This document shows, one piece after another, positions 1 to 8,899 of a stretch of 64,000 nt of DNA (position 1 is the stretch's first letter; each line of letters starts with the position of its first letter). Source of the DNA: Alteromonas sp. BMJM2 (GTDB taxonomy: Bacteria; Pseudomonadota; Gammaproteobacteria; Enterobacterales; Alteromonadaceae); assembly GCF_027257845.1 (NCBI RefSeq), contig NZ_JAPVOT010000013.1, positions 1 through 64,000 on the forward strand. Direction: 5' to 3'. The notes beneath the pieces were generated by a model. The model saw only the letters and a program-made list of their open reading frames with translations, was not told where the DNA came from and did not search any database. The translations under genes were made by a program, and so were the position numbers.

Positions 1-2
1 TC

Positions 3-170
3 ACCATAATTGCTTGCATTATAGATAGCCACGTTATTCAAAAAATATTGAAGCATTTAGATAAAAAACACCCTACTTCTTCACAAGCAACTCTATTACC
101 CCCTTTGCGTGCACCACCTGAAGAAGAGCACGACTTCAATATTCAACGCGACTTTAACTTTGGAGCGTAG
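3..170 (+). CDS. C-terminal end of an IS91-like transposase (cut by window edge)
   Basis: The window opens inside a reading frame that runs to a TAG at 168-170 and gives 55 residues. The tail has the form IIACIID-x-HVIQKILKHLD, then a proline-rich LLPPLRAPPEEE stretch. That arrangement (a beta strand, a helix reading roughly VIxKILxHL, then a PP-rich tail) is typical of the C-terminus of IS91-family transposases acting by rolling-circle transposition. The zinc-binding and catalytic regions lie outside the window, so I cannot say whether the gene is intact or a remnant. The identification rests on a short motif and is moderate. Confidence 0.5.
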   Translation, partial: TIIACIIDSHVIQKILKHLDKKHPTSSQATLLPPLRAPPEEEHDFNIQRDFNFGA

Positions 171-502
171 ACAATAAGCAAAATAAGATACTAAGACCTA
201 GATTCTTTTGGTAGGGCAGCCTGCACTCAATTTTTACTATTGCTGTACCAAAGACTTGAAAAGATCAAACAATGAAAACTGTGCAATTAATCCAAATGCC
301 TAAACCATCTTCGTAACGGACATCTAGCCACACTAAAAGCCAGCTACAACGAAGGATAGCATATAGCGTTTGTTTTACTTATACTCTGTTATGCCCTCTA
401 ATTATTCATATCAATAATAGAACGGTATTTATAAAAATGATGAAAAAGTAAGCGCGGGGTGCGTTATTCTCGAGTGATGAGCTACTTGCTAGGAATCAGT
501 GA
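171..502. other. Intergenic stretch, nothing recognised
   Basis: About 330 AT-rich bases lie between the transposase tail and the acyl-CoA synthetase. I see no convincing open frame, terminator or repeat. The only functional signal is the AGGA Shine-Dalgarno at 491-494 that serves the next gene. Confidence 0.5.
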
Positions 503-2023
503 ATGTCGGGTGATTTTTATTTGAGTGGAACACCAGTTAAACGCGAGTTGATGGTGCAGCGCGCGAAAAAATTAGCGTATGTTTTGCAGCAAAAAGGGCT
601 GAAAAAGGGCGATGTAATCGCTGTTTTGCTAAGAAACGATCCCACGATGTTCGAAGTTGTGTTGGCATGTCGTTACGTTGGCGCATATTACGTTGCCTTA
701 AACTGGCATAATACCCAAGCTGAACTCATGCCGATTTTGCTCGACAGCAAGGCTAAAGTGCTGGTGGCTCACAACGATTTATTGGCCGACTTTTTAGCTC
801 CGCTACCTGTAGGTGTTGCGGTACTCGTGGTTGACACACCGAGCGTGATCGCAGAGCGTTATGCGGTAAAAAACATGTCAGACAACAGTGCACATCACGC
901 GATAGAGCGTTTATATCCACTATTGGCACACAGTCCTATGGTTGAATCTGAGCCACTGCGCTTCAGAGGAATGTTTTCTTACACTTCAGGTAGTACCGGC
1001 CAACCGAAGGGGATAAAGCGTGATTATAATGAGCAAAGCCCCGACCCTTTTGTCGTATTTGCTGGTCTCGCAAAAAGCTTGCTGCAACTTAATAGTGGCG
1101 ATCGTTTTTACATTGCCGCACCGCTGTATCATAGTGCTCCCCATGCCTTGACCTTAAGTTGCCTTGCCGCAGGTAATATTGAGGTGTTTGTTGAAGCAAA
1201 ATTCGACCCGGAGCGATTTTTAGCCGATGTGCAACAACATAAAATCACTCATATCTATATTGTACCAACCATGATGATTCGCTTATTAAAGCTCACAAGA
1301 GCAGTCCGTCAGCAATACGATATATCAAGTCTGCGCTATGCCCTGTCAACCGGTTCTGCTTGTCCTGTCGAGGTAAAACAAGCCATGATTGACTGGTTTG
1401 GTCCCATTTTTTTTGAATCATATGGTGCCAGTGAGTTAGGTTTTATGACGCTTATTTCGTCTGCTGAGTCAGCTGCAAAGCCGGGCTCGGTAGGTCGAAT
1501 TATCCCAGGTGGTTCGATAAAAATTCTAGACGAGAATAAGCAGCTACTGCCCAGTGGTGAATCTGGCTTAATTTACGTTTATTTACCAATGTTTGGACCG
1601 TTTAAATATACCAATATTCAGGGCAATATTGACGACTTGCATGTTGCAGGCCATACCACCTTAGGGGATGTGGGCTACGTAGATGATGACGGTTTTTTGT
1701 ATATTAATGATCGCAAAAAAGACATGATCATTTCAGGTGGCGCCAATATCTTTCCAGCCGAGATAGAAACGCTGCTAATTGAGATGCCACAGATTGTTGA
1801 TTGTGCCGTTTTTGGTGCACCTCATGCGGAATTTGGGGAAATGGTGATTGCTGCCGTGCAGTGCGTTGCAGGCGAAGCGTTATCGATGCAACAAGTTCAC
1901 GAGTTTTTAGAGGGGAAATTGGCTAAATTCAAATGGCCCAAAAAACTCGACATACATGACTCATTGCCGCGAGAAGACAGTGGCAAGATATTTAAACATC
2001 GGTTAAAAGTCGCTTATGGTTGA
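503..2023 (+). CDS. AMP-binding acyl-CoA synthetase
   Basis: A 506-aa member of the ANL superfamily that should activate a carboxylic acid with ATP and join it to CoA. The AMP-binding loop YTSGSTGQPKG lies at residues 160-170, the A5-type motif FESYGASELG near 303, and the hinge region GDVGYVDDDGFLYINDRKKD near 387-406, followed by SGGANIFPAEIE. The catalytic lysine near the C-terminus is in PREDSGKIFKHRL. AGGA at 491-494, eight bases before the ATG, supports the start. Family resemblance is to fatty-acid or bile-acid-type CoA ligases, and the substrate cannot be read from the sequence. It stands alone between an IS91-like tail and a gene-poor gap, so it may belong to an accessory segment. 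Confidence 0.85.
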   Translation: MSGDFYLSGTPVKRELMVQRAKKLAYVLQQKGLKKGDVIAVLLRNDPTMFEVVLACRYVGAYYVALNWHNTQAELMPILLDSKAKVLVAHNDLLADFLAPLPVGVAVLVVDTPSVIAERYAVKNMSDNSAHHAIERLYPLLAHSPMVESEPLRFRGMFSYTSGSTGQPKGIKRDYNEQSPDPFVVFAGLAKSLLQLNSGDRFYIAAPLYHSAPHALTLSCLAAGNIEVFVEAKFDPERFLADVQQHKITHIYIVPTMMIRLLKLTRAVRQQYDISSLRYALSTGSACPVEVKQAMIDWFGPIFFESYGASELGFMTLISSAESAAKPGSVGRIIPGGSIKILDENKQLLPSGESGLIYVYLPMFGPFKYTNIQGNIDDLHVAGHTTLGDVGYVDDDGFLYINDRKKDMIISGGANIFPAEIETLLIEMPQIVDCAVFGAPHAEFGEMVIAAVQCVAGEALSMQQVHEFLEGKLAKFKWPKKLDIHDSLPREDSGKIFKHRLKVAYG

Positions 2024-2572
2024 TGGCGGTACATGCCGTGTGCATGGCTTACTGATATCAAATCAACAGCGCTACAAAGGTAAGTCGCACCGCCATAAGA
2101 ATTGCGCGGATGAAAAACCGTAGCCTGCACTAAATATTCGGGACTTTCGCTGTAATTTAAATTTAACGGCTGCGTCTTGCACTTTTACCCAACAATCGAG
2201 CTCCTGTCTTACTCTCGAGGTAAAATACACATGCTCGTGTTGTTAACCTCATTGTTTTAACCAAACGCCATCATACTTTCGCAAAGCATAATTTTTTGCT
2301 TTCAGGCATAAAACCAATCCACTGATTATTAAATGAATAATGCTATGCGTTGCGAGCTAATTGCAAAATTTTGGCTGCTAAGAGTGAATTGCAGACAATG
2401 AGAAAACCCATTGATAATGTCCGATGATCCGACATTGCGGACATACGGATTTGCTTGGTGACGGTCTTTTCGGTGTCATAATCAGATCATCGAACGTCTG
2501 ACAGAGAACGATCACGTCGTACGTGCAGCTGCCGCTGAGAAAGAATGCCTTAGCATTCAAGTTATCGCTGTT
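2024..2572. other. Gene-poor gap of about 550 bases
   Basis: No convincing gene. A 60-codon leftward frame (2378-2560) contains a CPQC motif but has no clear Shine-Dalgarno and no family I recognise. It may be a decayed remnant. The gap separates the acyl-CoA synthetase from the convergent serine hydrolase. No strong terminator hairpin was found. Confidence 0.4.
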
Positions 2573-3787
2573 TCAATTACTAAGATCTTTTCTTAACTGC
2601 TTCGCAATGTGCCACATATCCCGATCACCGTAATATTCCAACGAATTTCCCGTGTGAACTATTACTATTTGTAAGTCTGGTATGACATAGATATTTTGAC
2701 CAAGATTACCCGTTGCAAAGAATTGATTATTGCCATCGCAATTAACATGCCCCCACCAATGAAAACTGTAATACGTTCTTTCACAATTATCGCTATCGAA
2801 CCAGTCTGGGTAAATATCGGGTGAAGAATTCGGAATTTCAGAAAGACTTTGCTTTACCCATGAAGCTGATATTAACTGCTTTCCTTGCCATTGGCCGTTA
2901 TTAAGATACAACATACCAAACCTCGCGTAATCAATGGCCCTAGCTATCAGTCGGCTAGGCATGTATTCAAAACCAGATTCACTACTGTCCAGTGAAAACA
3001 ATGCATCATACTCCATAATTTGCAGCCATAACTTTTCTTCAAGATAACTGGAGACACTTTTACCTGTAGCATTTTCAATAATCATTCCTAGAAAGCTCGT
3101 ATTGTAGTTGTTGTATTCGAAAAGCTCCCCGGGCGCAGTTTCGACTTCGATCTCGTTAAGAAGTCGATTTCGCACATTATTGTGATAATACCCAACAGCC
3201 TCGTCGTGCCAAGGTGAGTGAATATTGGTAAAAGGAACATAATGAGTCGTGTATTTCAATCCTGATTTCATTTCCAATAAATGACGAATCGTGATGTTGT
3301 GAAATCGACTGTCTCGAATAGCTAAACTCGGAATATATGTGACAATTGAGTCATCAACACTCTCGATTACGCCCTCGTCAATCGCTGCACCGATTAAAAA
3401 TGATATAAATGACTTCGCCATTGATTGGGAGTGAAAAAAGGACTCTTTAGAAAAACCATTAAAATACTTCTCATAGAGAATTTTGTCTTTCTGAATCACG
3501 ATTAGTGATGTAGTTTTAGACCTCAAGGCCCAGTCGTCGAATGAATCAAATCCAGATACTTCTAGTCGTCTATCAAATAGCGACTCAATATACTGCGCTT
3601 TGGGTCTTGACTCGAATTTTGATGCAGAATTACCCGCATTAATATTTCGATTAGGAAAAAACTGATAATCATAAACATCTGCTACGTGCATCGTTGCTAA
3701 TCGATATACGTAAGTAGGTGAATATTGCACAGACAGCAGCACTACAAGAAAGCATATAAGAGCAACAAGAAATATTGTTAATGGCAT
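2573..3787 (-). CDS. Membrane-anchored serine hydrolase, beta-lactamase (S12) fold
   Basis: A 404-aa protein of the class C beta-lactamase/penicillin-binding-protein-like family. The N-terminus has a hydrophobic segment (about residues 3-20) acting as signal anchor, so the domain should face the periplasm. The catalytic SxxK is SMAK with Ser122 and Lys125, and the second motif YxN is Tyr225-Asn-Asn. An HWWGH segment and a late HTG complete the usual pattern. Family members include esterases, D-amino-acid amidases and 6-aminohexanoate-dimer hydrolases; substrate is unknown here. The start lacks a well-placed Shine-Dalgarno (AAGG is about 18 bases upstream), so the exact N-terminus is uncertain. 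It is monocistronic in a gene-poor region. Confidence 0.85.
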   Translation of the reverse strand: MPLTIFLVALICFLVVLLSVQYSPTYVYRLATMHVADVYDYQFFPNRNINAGNSASKFESRPKAQYIESLFDRRLEVSGFDSFDDWALRSKTTSLIVIQKDKILYEKYFNGFSKESFFHSQSMAKSFISFLIGAAIDEGVIESVDDSIVTYIPSLAIRDSRFHNITIRHLLEMKSGLKYTTHYVPFTNIHSPWHDEAVGYYHNNVRNRLLNEIEVETAPGELFEYNNYNTSFLGMIIENATGKSVSSYLEEKLWLQIMEYDALFSLDSSESGFEYMPSRLIARAIDYARFGMLYLNNGQWQGKQLISASWVKQSLSEIPNSSPDIYPDWFDSDNCERTYYSFHWWGHVNCDGNNQFFATGNLGQNIYVIPDLQIVIVHTGNSLEYYGDRDMWHIAKQLRKDLSN

Positions 3788-4436
3788 TACTAATTTTTTA
3801 ATAAACCTTCCCTGTTGTTCTAGTTATCTCATCGAAGAAAATTGTTTGCAATTACCGATATTTGTAAATACATCAGACGCCTATCCGATGGATGAAAGAA
3901 ATGAATTAGTTTAAGCGAGAATCTGCTGCTTGTCTTCAGCAGGCCGTTAGATAAAATACGTTCTGTGATTTCTCATAGCTCTCCGATGCCCTTAAGTTAA
4001 GATTCCTTATGTAGGCAATACACCAGCAAGGGCACAACGCAAAATCTACACTTATGACTGCTCTATGTCGGCAGTCGACATTTTAAAAAAGGCAAAAAGT
4101 CCGACGGAGCAGACATATGAACAAAGAATTATATTTCTACATTTTGCCGTTAAACCCCTTCAACTCCCTCTATCCGTCGGCTGCGTGCGCGGGCTGTGTA
4201 AAAACTATATTCAGCCCGTTATTTGAACAAAAATAGATGTAAATTTGTCTTACATTTTACGTAGCATTGGGTAATCAATTGGGTTGTTGAAGTTTTTACA
4301 TTACCTGAGCCAATTCAAAGCGTTCGTGGTAATAGCGATTCAGGAGCAAGAAGCCCAGGTTTTAGCAAATTAGGATGATGCCCCTGCAACTGATGTAAGA
4401 CACTTTTTAGTTGGTAGGACACCTTAAAGTAAGTTG
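3788..4436. other. Gene-poor gap of about 650 bases
   Basis: No gene is supported. A 7-bp inverted repeat CGGGCTG/CAGCCCG with a 15-base loop lies near 4189-4218 but has no T tract after it. Together with the other gaps in 1-6.2 kb this gives a coding density well below the rest of the window. Confidence 0.4.
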
Positions 4437-5939
4437 TCATTGCCGTCCCCATTCCTTTCCACCCATTTCTACCAACCGAGACGCGGCTCGTCGAAATGAA
4501 AAGGCGAGATCATTGGCGGACGATAATTGTGCCAGTGACACGCCAATCAGACCCGTCGCCGACCACTCCACATGCTCCCCCTCTTTATTGCGGATCATGG
4601 TCGTCGCAAAGGAACTCGAGTTTCCCCCCTTCTCACTGACAAACAATTCTTCATCTCCATCTCTGCTTTCGACTTGCGCTTCAAAATCGACAAACAACTC
4701 GTCGAGCGGGACTTGTGCCGCCAGCACCAAGCGGGTGCGAGATTCATAACACGCATCAATGAGGGTCACGAATCGTCGCGCTTCATTGAGGTGATTAGCG
4801 GTAAGTTGGGGTACGCGGTCCATGATGATGACCGGAAATCGCTCGCAAAGGGAAATATAATCGGCCGCGCCGAGCGGTTGGTAGCACAACTCGGCAAAGT
4901 CAAACCAGGCGCACCGATCATTTAATCGGGCGACCTGGACGGTGCGACCGAAGTGAACCTGAATGTCCTCCGCCTCAGTTGTGGATGCAGTGCCACCAAA
5001 TATTTCTTCCAACTGCGCCCGTATGTCGTTTTCAGCATTATTATCGCCATGAGCATCCTCGTTAGACCAAAGATAGGATTGACCATCCCCTCGAGTTTCG
5101 AGTCGATAATCCTTGGGAGAATCCTCCATGGAAATAATGTCGAACGTCTGTTTTAACATATCTATGAATGGCAAAAAGAGGGATCGGTTAATGCCTCTCT
5201 CATATAAGGCCTCGGGAGAGCGATTCGAGGTGGCCACTACCACGACATTACAATCCAATAAGAATAAAAAGAGTCGTTTCAAAATCATAGCATCGCCAAC
5301 GTCTGTCACTTGAAATTCATCGAAACAGAGGAGTTGGGCTTCTTGTGCCAATTGTTGCGCAATGATGGGGATCGCATCACTTTGTGGGTGTTTCTGTTTG
5401 TAGACAAAGACTCGATGATGGACGTCTAGCATGAATTCATGAAAGTGGACGCGGCGTTTGGTAATTTTTGCGCGTTTATTGGTATGAGTAAGGCTGTGGC
5501 TGTCATTATTACAGCAAGAATCATCATCAGCAAAATTAACCGACGCGTAAAAGAGATCCATTAAAAAGCTTTTGCCAACCCCGACCGGTCCATAAATGTA
5601 AATGCCTCGCGGTGGTGGACCAAAAGACCACAAATGGAACTTCTTTCGAAGAAAGGACTTGGCGGATACCAGGGGTCGCGCAAGTAACAATGGACCATTG
5701 CCTGCATAACTGCTCTCTGTCGAATAGTTGGTGCGCACGGGTACTGGTGGCAGCGAGGCTAAAGACTCATGTAGGGCATCCAATTTTGCCGCCAGAGCGA
5801 CTTGCGCCTCGTCGCGTCGCACCTCTCCCGCATCCACCTTGAGTTCATAAGCCGCTGAAACGGGGCCTGTCGAGAGGCTCCGCCGAGCGACGGGTTGTTG
5901 CGCTATATTGGTCTTCATCATCGTCTTCGTTTTCATCAT
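4437..5939 (-). CDS. AFG1/ZapE-family AAA+ ATPase with eukaryote-like sequence
   Basis: A 500-aa P-loop ATPase of the AFG1/LACE1/ZapE family. Walker A is GPVGVGKS at 117-124, Walker B LLCFDE at 203-208, sensor ATSN at 236-239. Bacterial ZapE works with FtsZ at division; mitochondrial AFG1 acts in turnover of respiratory-chain proteins. The wording here (HEFMLDVHHR, FDEFQVTDVGDAMILKRLF, RSLFLPFIDMLK, FAELCYQPLGAADYI, HLNEARRFVTLIDA) is closer to AFG1 as I know it than to the E. coli-type protein. It exceeds ZapE (about 375 aa) through a roughly 100-aa N-terminal extension, a low-complexity insert at about 137-163, and a C-terminal EELFVSEKGG/FSFRRAASRL tail. No Shine-Dalgarno precedes either candidate ATG. 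Codons in the 3' part include GGG GGA, CGA CGA and CGG. I infer horizontal origin, possibly from a microbial eukaryote. Confidence 0.85.
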   Translation of the reverse strand: MMKTKTMMKTNIAQQPVARRSLSTGPVSAAYELKVDAGEVRRDEAQVALAAKLDALHESLASLPPVPVRTNYSTESSYAGNGPLLLARPLVSAKSFLRKKFHLWSFGPPPRGIYIYGPVGVGKSFLMDLFYASVNFADDDSCCNNDSHSLTHTNKRAKITKRRVHFHEFMLDVHHRVFVYKQKHPQSDAIPIIAQQLAQEAQLLCFDEFQVTDVGDAMILKRLFLFLLDCNVVVVATSNRSPEALYERGINRSLFLPFIDMLKQTFDIISMEDSPKDYRLETRGDGQSYLWSNEDAHGDNNAENDIRAQLEEIFGGTASTTEAEDIQVHFGRTVQVARLNDRCAWFDFAELCYQPLGAADYISLCERFPVIIMDRVPQLTANHLNEARRFVTLIDACYESRTRLVLAAQVPLDELFVDFEAQVESRDGDEELFVSEKGGNSSSFATTMIRNKEGEHVEWSATGLIGVSLAQLSSANDLAFSFRRAASRLVEMGGKEWGRQ

Positions 5940-6112
5940 GGAGCTGATGAGTTTATAAACATGATGAATGGTACGTTAGATCTCTGTAAAGGTATCAAGT
6001 AATTTGCTCATACACGCCGATCTTCAAGTCGACAACCTGTTTAATACAATGTTGCAAAAAAACAGGGCGTTACCATTGTTAACCTTTTCTATATTCAAAC
6101 CATAAAACGCAA

Positions 6113-6138
6113 AAAGCCAACTTAACAAAGCTGGCTTT
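6113..6138 (-). terminator. Rho-independent terminator after the metalloprotease gene
   Basis: AAAGCCAACTT/AAGCTGGCTTT hairpin with one mismatch. Read leftward it is followed by TTTTTGCGTTTT, so it ends transcripts of the leftward metalloprotease gene that stops at 6240. Confidence 0.7.
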
Positions 6139-6239
6139 AAAGGCGCATATTACGGCGTATACTAAGGTGAGTGCTATGGCATCTGCAGGCTAATTAAGAG
6201 ACTAAAAAAGCCTACTCCAAAGCCTTTACATCTCTTTTT

Positions 6240-8699
6240 TTAAATTGGCGAGCCAGGTGGTAATGGCATTACCTCAAACGCAGCAGGCCATGTTCCACTG
6301 CTAAAGTAAGCGTCAAAATATCCGTTTAATATTTCGTACTTATCGTCATCAGCTTCATCCTCTAACCACTCGTTAAACTCTAACAAAGCTTCATCAGCCG
6401 CAAGTTTTACTTCAGGTGCCAATTTGTTGTTAGTCACAGCCTCCATAATGGCGTTAAGCGCAACTAACTGAAGGCGCTTTGCGATAGCGCTGGTATCTTT
6501 ATTCTTATACCAATGAACATTCAGAATTTGTTTTATCAAAAGATTAACGTCAACTTTTTTGCGTCTATCTTTGCTGCTTGTTACTTGCCACTGAAGGCGA
6601 TTTAGGCGCTCGGGGTGTAACAATAGCGACAATGAGAAGTTTGCCGCAGAGGCCGCAGCCGATGCAGGGTCGAGCATTAATCCCATTTTACCCTTAAATT
6701 GTTCACGAGTAATATCATCGCCGTAGGCTGTGGGAGGAATTAACGACAACACACTTTCAGGCATACTTAGGTAATCTGCCGTCGACGCTTTAATTAACTG
6801 CTGCATTGCACGCTGCTGCACCGCAGGTGCCACAAACTGTTGGCCTTGTGGGGTAACATAATCGCCCTTACGTTCATATTCATAGTGCAAACCACCTACC
6901 TGTTTTGCTACTGCTTCAAGCTGATAGCGATGAAGCAAGAAAATGGGCACTAAGCTGTGTTCTAGTGACGAAAGGCTGGCATTGGGGGCTAGGGTATTCA
7001 TACCAAGGTTGTTAAGCGCTACATCGCGAACCTTCGATATTTCATCAAAGGCGTCTAATGGGTCTGAACCATTCTCCCACATATGCCCATTTGCAGAGCC
7101 GTGTCTGGAGCTTCGCGTATCTGAATCCGATTTAAAGGCAAGGCCGGCATTTCTTGCTTTAGTGATAACTTTCGCAAGAGCTTCCTTCTCTTCGTCTTCA
7201 CTGGCAAATGTAGCGTAGCCATAGGTGACGGCATGCTTATCCCAGTCACCTATTCCTTTGTCATAGGCATTTTCTAAGCTAATCACCCCGTCTTTTAATG
7301 TAATTTGAGGGTGCGGATAATCCATCACCGAAGCTCTATTGTTTTCGCTGGCCGCAAAGTTGTGCGCAATACCCAGCGTATGACCAACTTCATGGGCAGA
7401 AAGTTGTTTTATTCTGTCTAGGGCCATTTCTTGCTGCGCGCTAGTATCGGCTGCATTGTCGACACTGCCATCCGAAAACGGGCTGGTGAGGCCAAGAGCG
7501 ATTAAATAGTCTTGGCGCACGCGTAATGAACCTAGCGTTACGTGGCCTTTTATTATTTCTCCCGTTCTTGGGTCTACAACAGAAGAGCCGTAAGACCATC
7601 CCCTCGTTGCTCTGTGAACCCAGTTGATAACGTTGTAACGCACGTCCATAGGATCTGCGCCCTCAGGTAACACTTTCACCTGAAATGCGTCTTTAAAACC
7701 CGCAGCTTCAAACGCTTGGTTCCACCAGCTAGCGCCTTCTTTAAGCGATGACATTACTGGCTCAGGTATACCTGGGTCTAAATAATAAACAATAGGCTCT
7801 ACCGCTTCACTCATTGCAGCGTGGGGCGTCTTTTTCTCTAGCCGATGACGAGTAATAAAGCGCTGCTCTGTCGACTCAGTAATCGCCGTAGAATAATCAT
7901 AATAATTGAATTTCCAGTAGCCTGAGTACGGATGATATACACGGGGTGTATAGCCAGCCTCTGGCAGCGCAACAAAGGAATGATGCAAATGCACGCTTAA
8001 GCTTTCAGCGTCAGGCGTGACTTGCTGTACATAGTCACCTGGTTTGCTTCCACTAAACGTGACCAAGGCTTCAAGCTCAGTGTTTTTCTCAAATCCTTTC
8101 GTACGCGGAAGGTAAACGCCACTGCGCATTTTATCTACATTGTAGCTGCCTTGCTTACTGCCAGACAACCGGTTACCAATGCCATGAACATCGCTTAATA
8201 GGTAATCGGTGTAGTCAACCAGGTTCGCGCCGTCACTTTTCGCAACAATAGCAAAGCCTGCAATAACCGAGTCGGCAAAGGCTTCATCAATACTTTGCTT
8301 TTCAGCAACAGAGCCATGGCCAGCTCTAAACTTGGTGTTGTGCTGTGTTAGCAATAGCTTATTGCCGAAACGCTCGAAGGAAATTAATCGAGTCCTACCA
8401 AGCTGCCCCCTATCCAGGCCAATATCGTTTGAACCCACGCCGTATGGAAGGCTACTTTGAAATAGATACTGCTCATCAGATGCTGGTACTTCCAAAAACA
8501 CCTTATCAGCAGAGTCATCATAATACATGGGGATCAGGCCGTTTTTCTTGGTCATGCCATCAGTAAACTCACTGATGCTTGGCACTGCGGCTAAGGCAAG
8601 AGATGATGACGTGATAAATAGCGCAAACAAAACGGTGATGAAATGGCTGGTAGCACGTAGGTACTGTGTGTACCTACCAATCAAGGTAGAACGCTGCAT
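6240..8699 (-). CDS. Secreted zinc metalloprotease (DUF5117/DUF4953 type)
   Basis: An 819-aa protein with an N-terminal signal segment (hydrophobic core about residues 19-38, ending near a SLALAA cut site), so it is exported. The metzincin zinc site HEVGHTLGIAH lies near residue 433, and the Met-turn-like VMDYP follows about 20 residues later. This matches the bacterial zinc-dependent metalloprotease family with DUF5117 and DUF4953 domains. HEVGHxxGxxH provides the three zinc histidines and the catalytic glutamate. The start is supported by AAGGAA about eight bases upstream. It is monocistronic with its own terminator at 6113-6138. Peptide or protein degradation in the periplasm or outside the cell is inferred; the substrate is unknown. 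Confidence 0.85.
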   Translation of the reverse strand: MQRSTLIGRYTQYLRATSHFITVLFALFITSSSLALAAVPSISEFTDGMTKKNGLIPMYYDDSADKVFLEVPASDEQYLFQSSLPYGVGSNDIGLDRGQLGRTRLISFERFGNKLLLTQHNTKFRAGHGSVAEKQSIDEAFADSVIAGFAIVAKSDGANLVDYTDYLLSDVHGIGNRLSGSKQGSYNVDKMRSGVYLPRTKGFEKNTELEALVTFSGSKPGDYVQQVTPDAESLSVHLHHSFVALPEAGYTPRVYHPYSGYWKFNYYDYSTAITESTEQRFITRHRLEKKTPHAAMSEAVEPIVYYLDPGIPEPVMSSLKEGASWWNQAFEAAGFKDAFQVKVLPEGADPMDVRYNVINWVHRATRGWSYGSSVVDPRTGEIIKGHVTLGSLRVRQDYLIALGLTSPFSDGSVDNAADTSAQQEMALDRIKQLSAHEVGHTLGIAHNFAASENNRASVMDYPHPQITLKDGVISLENAYDKGIGDWDKHAVTYGYATFASEDEEKEALAKVITKARNAGLAFKSDSDTRSSRHGSANGHMWENGSDPLDAFDEISKVRDVALNNLGMNTLAPNASLSSLEHSLVPIFLLHRYQLEAVAKQVGGLHYEYERKGDYVTPQGQQFVAPAVQQRAMQQLIKASTADYLSMPESVLSLIPPTAYGDDITREQFKGKMGLMLDPASAAASAANFSLSLLLHPERLNRLQWQVTSSKDRRKKVDVNLLIKQILNVHWYKNKDTSAIAKRLQLVALNAIMEAVTNNKLAPEVKLAADEALLEFNEWLEDEADDDKYEILNGYFDAYFSSGTWPAAFEVMPLPPGSPI

Positions 8700-8899
8700 T
8701 CGTTAATTCCTTCTGCGTACATGCGAAACAGTAAAGTATGAATTGTTTCAGTTAGCCTACCCCAAGTGACTGTATTTGCCTATGATTGCGTCGGTAAAAA
8801 ATACATCAACAGAAAATACTTGAATAGTTATCGTGAGTATTTCCTAATGTGTACCCGCTTACATTGTTTTTTTATCTATCAATATTGAGGTTGGCTATT

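Noticed and set aside
2378..2560. Leftward 60-codon frame with a CPQC motif
   Set aside because: No Shine-Dalgarno, no known family and only short; could be decayed sequence in a gene-poor gap.
4189..4218. Inverted repeat CGGGCTG/CAGCCCG as terminator
   Set aside because: The loop is 15 bases and no T tract follows on either strand, so I do not call it a terminator.
4411..5842. Rightward frames across the AFG1-like gene
   Set aside because: They are antisense shadows of the long leftward ATPase frame, which has all AAA+ motifs.
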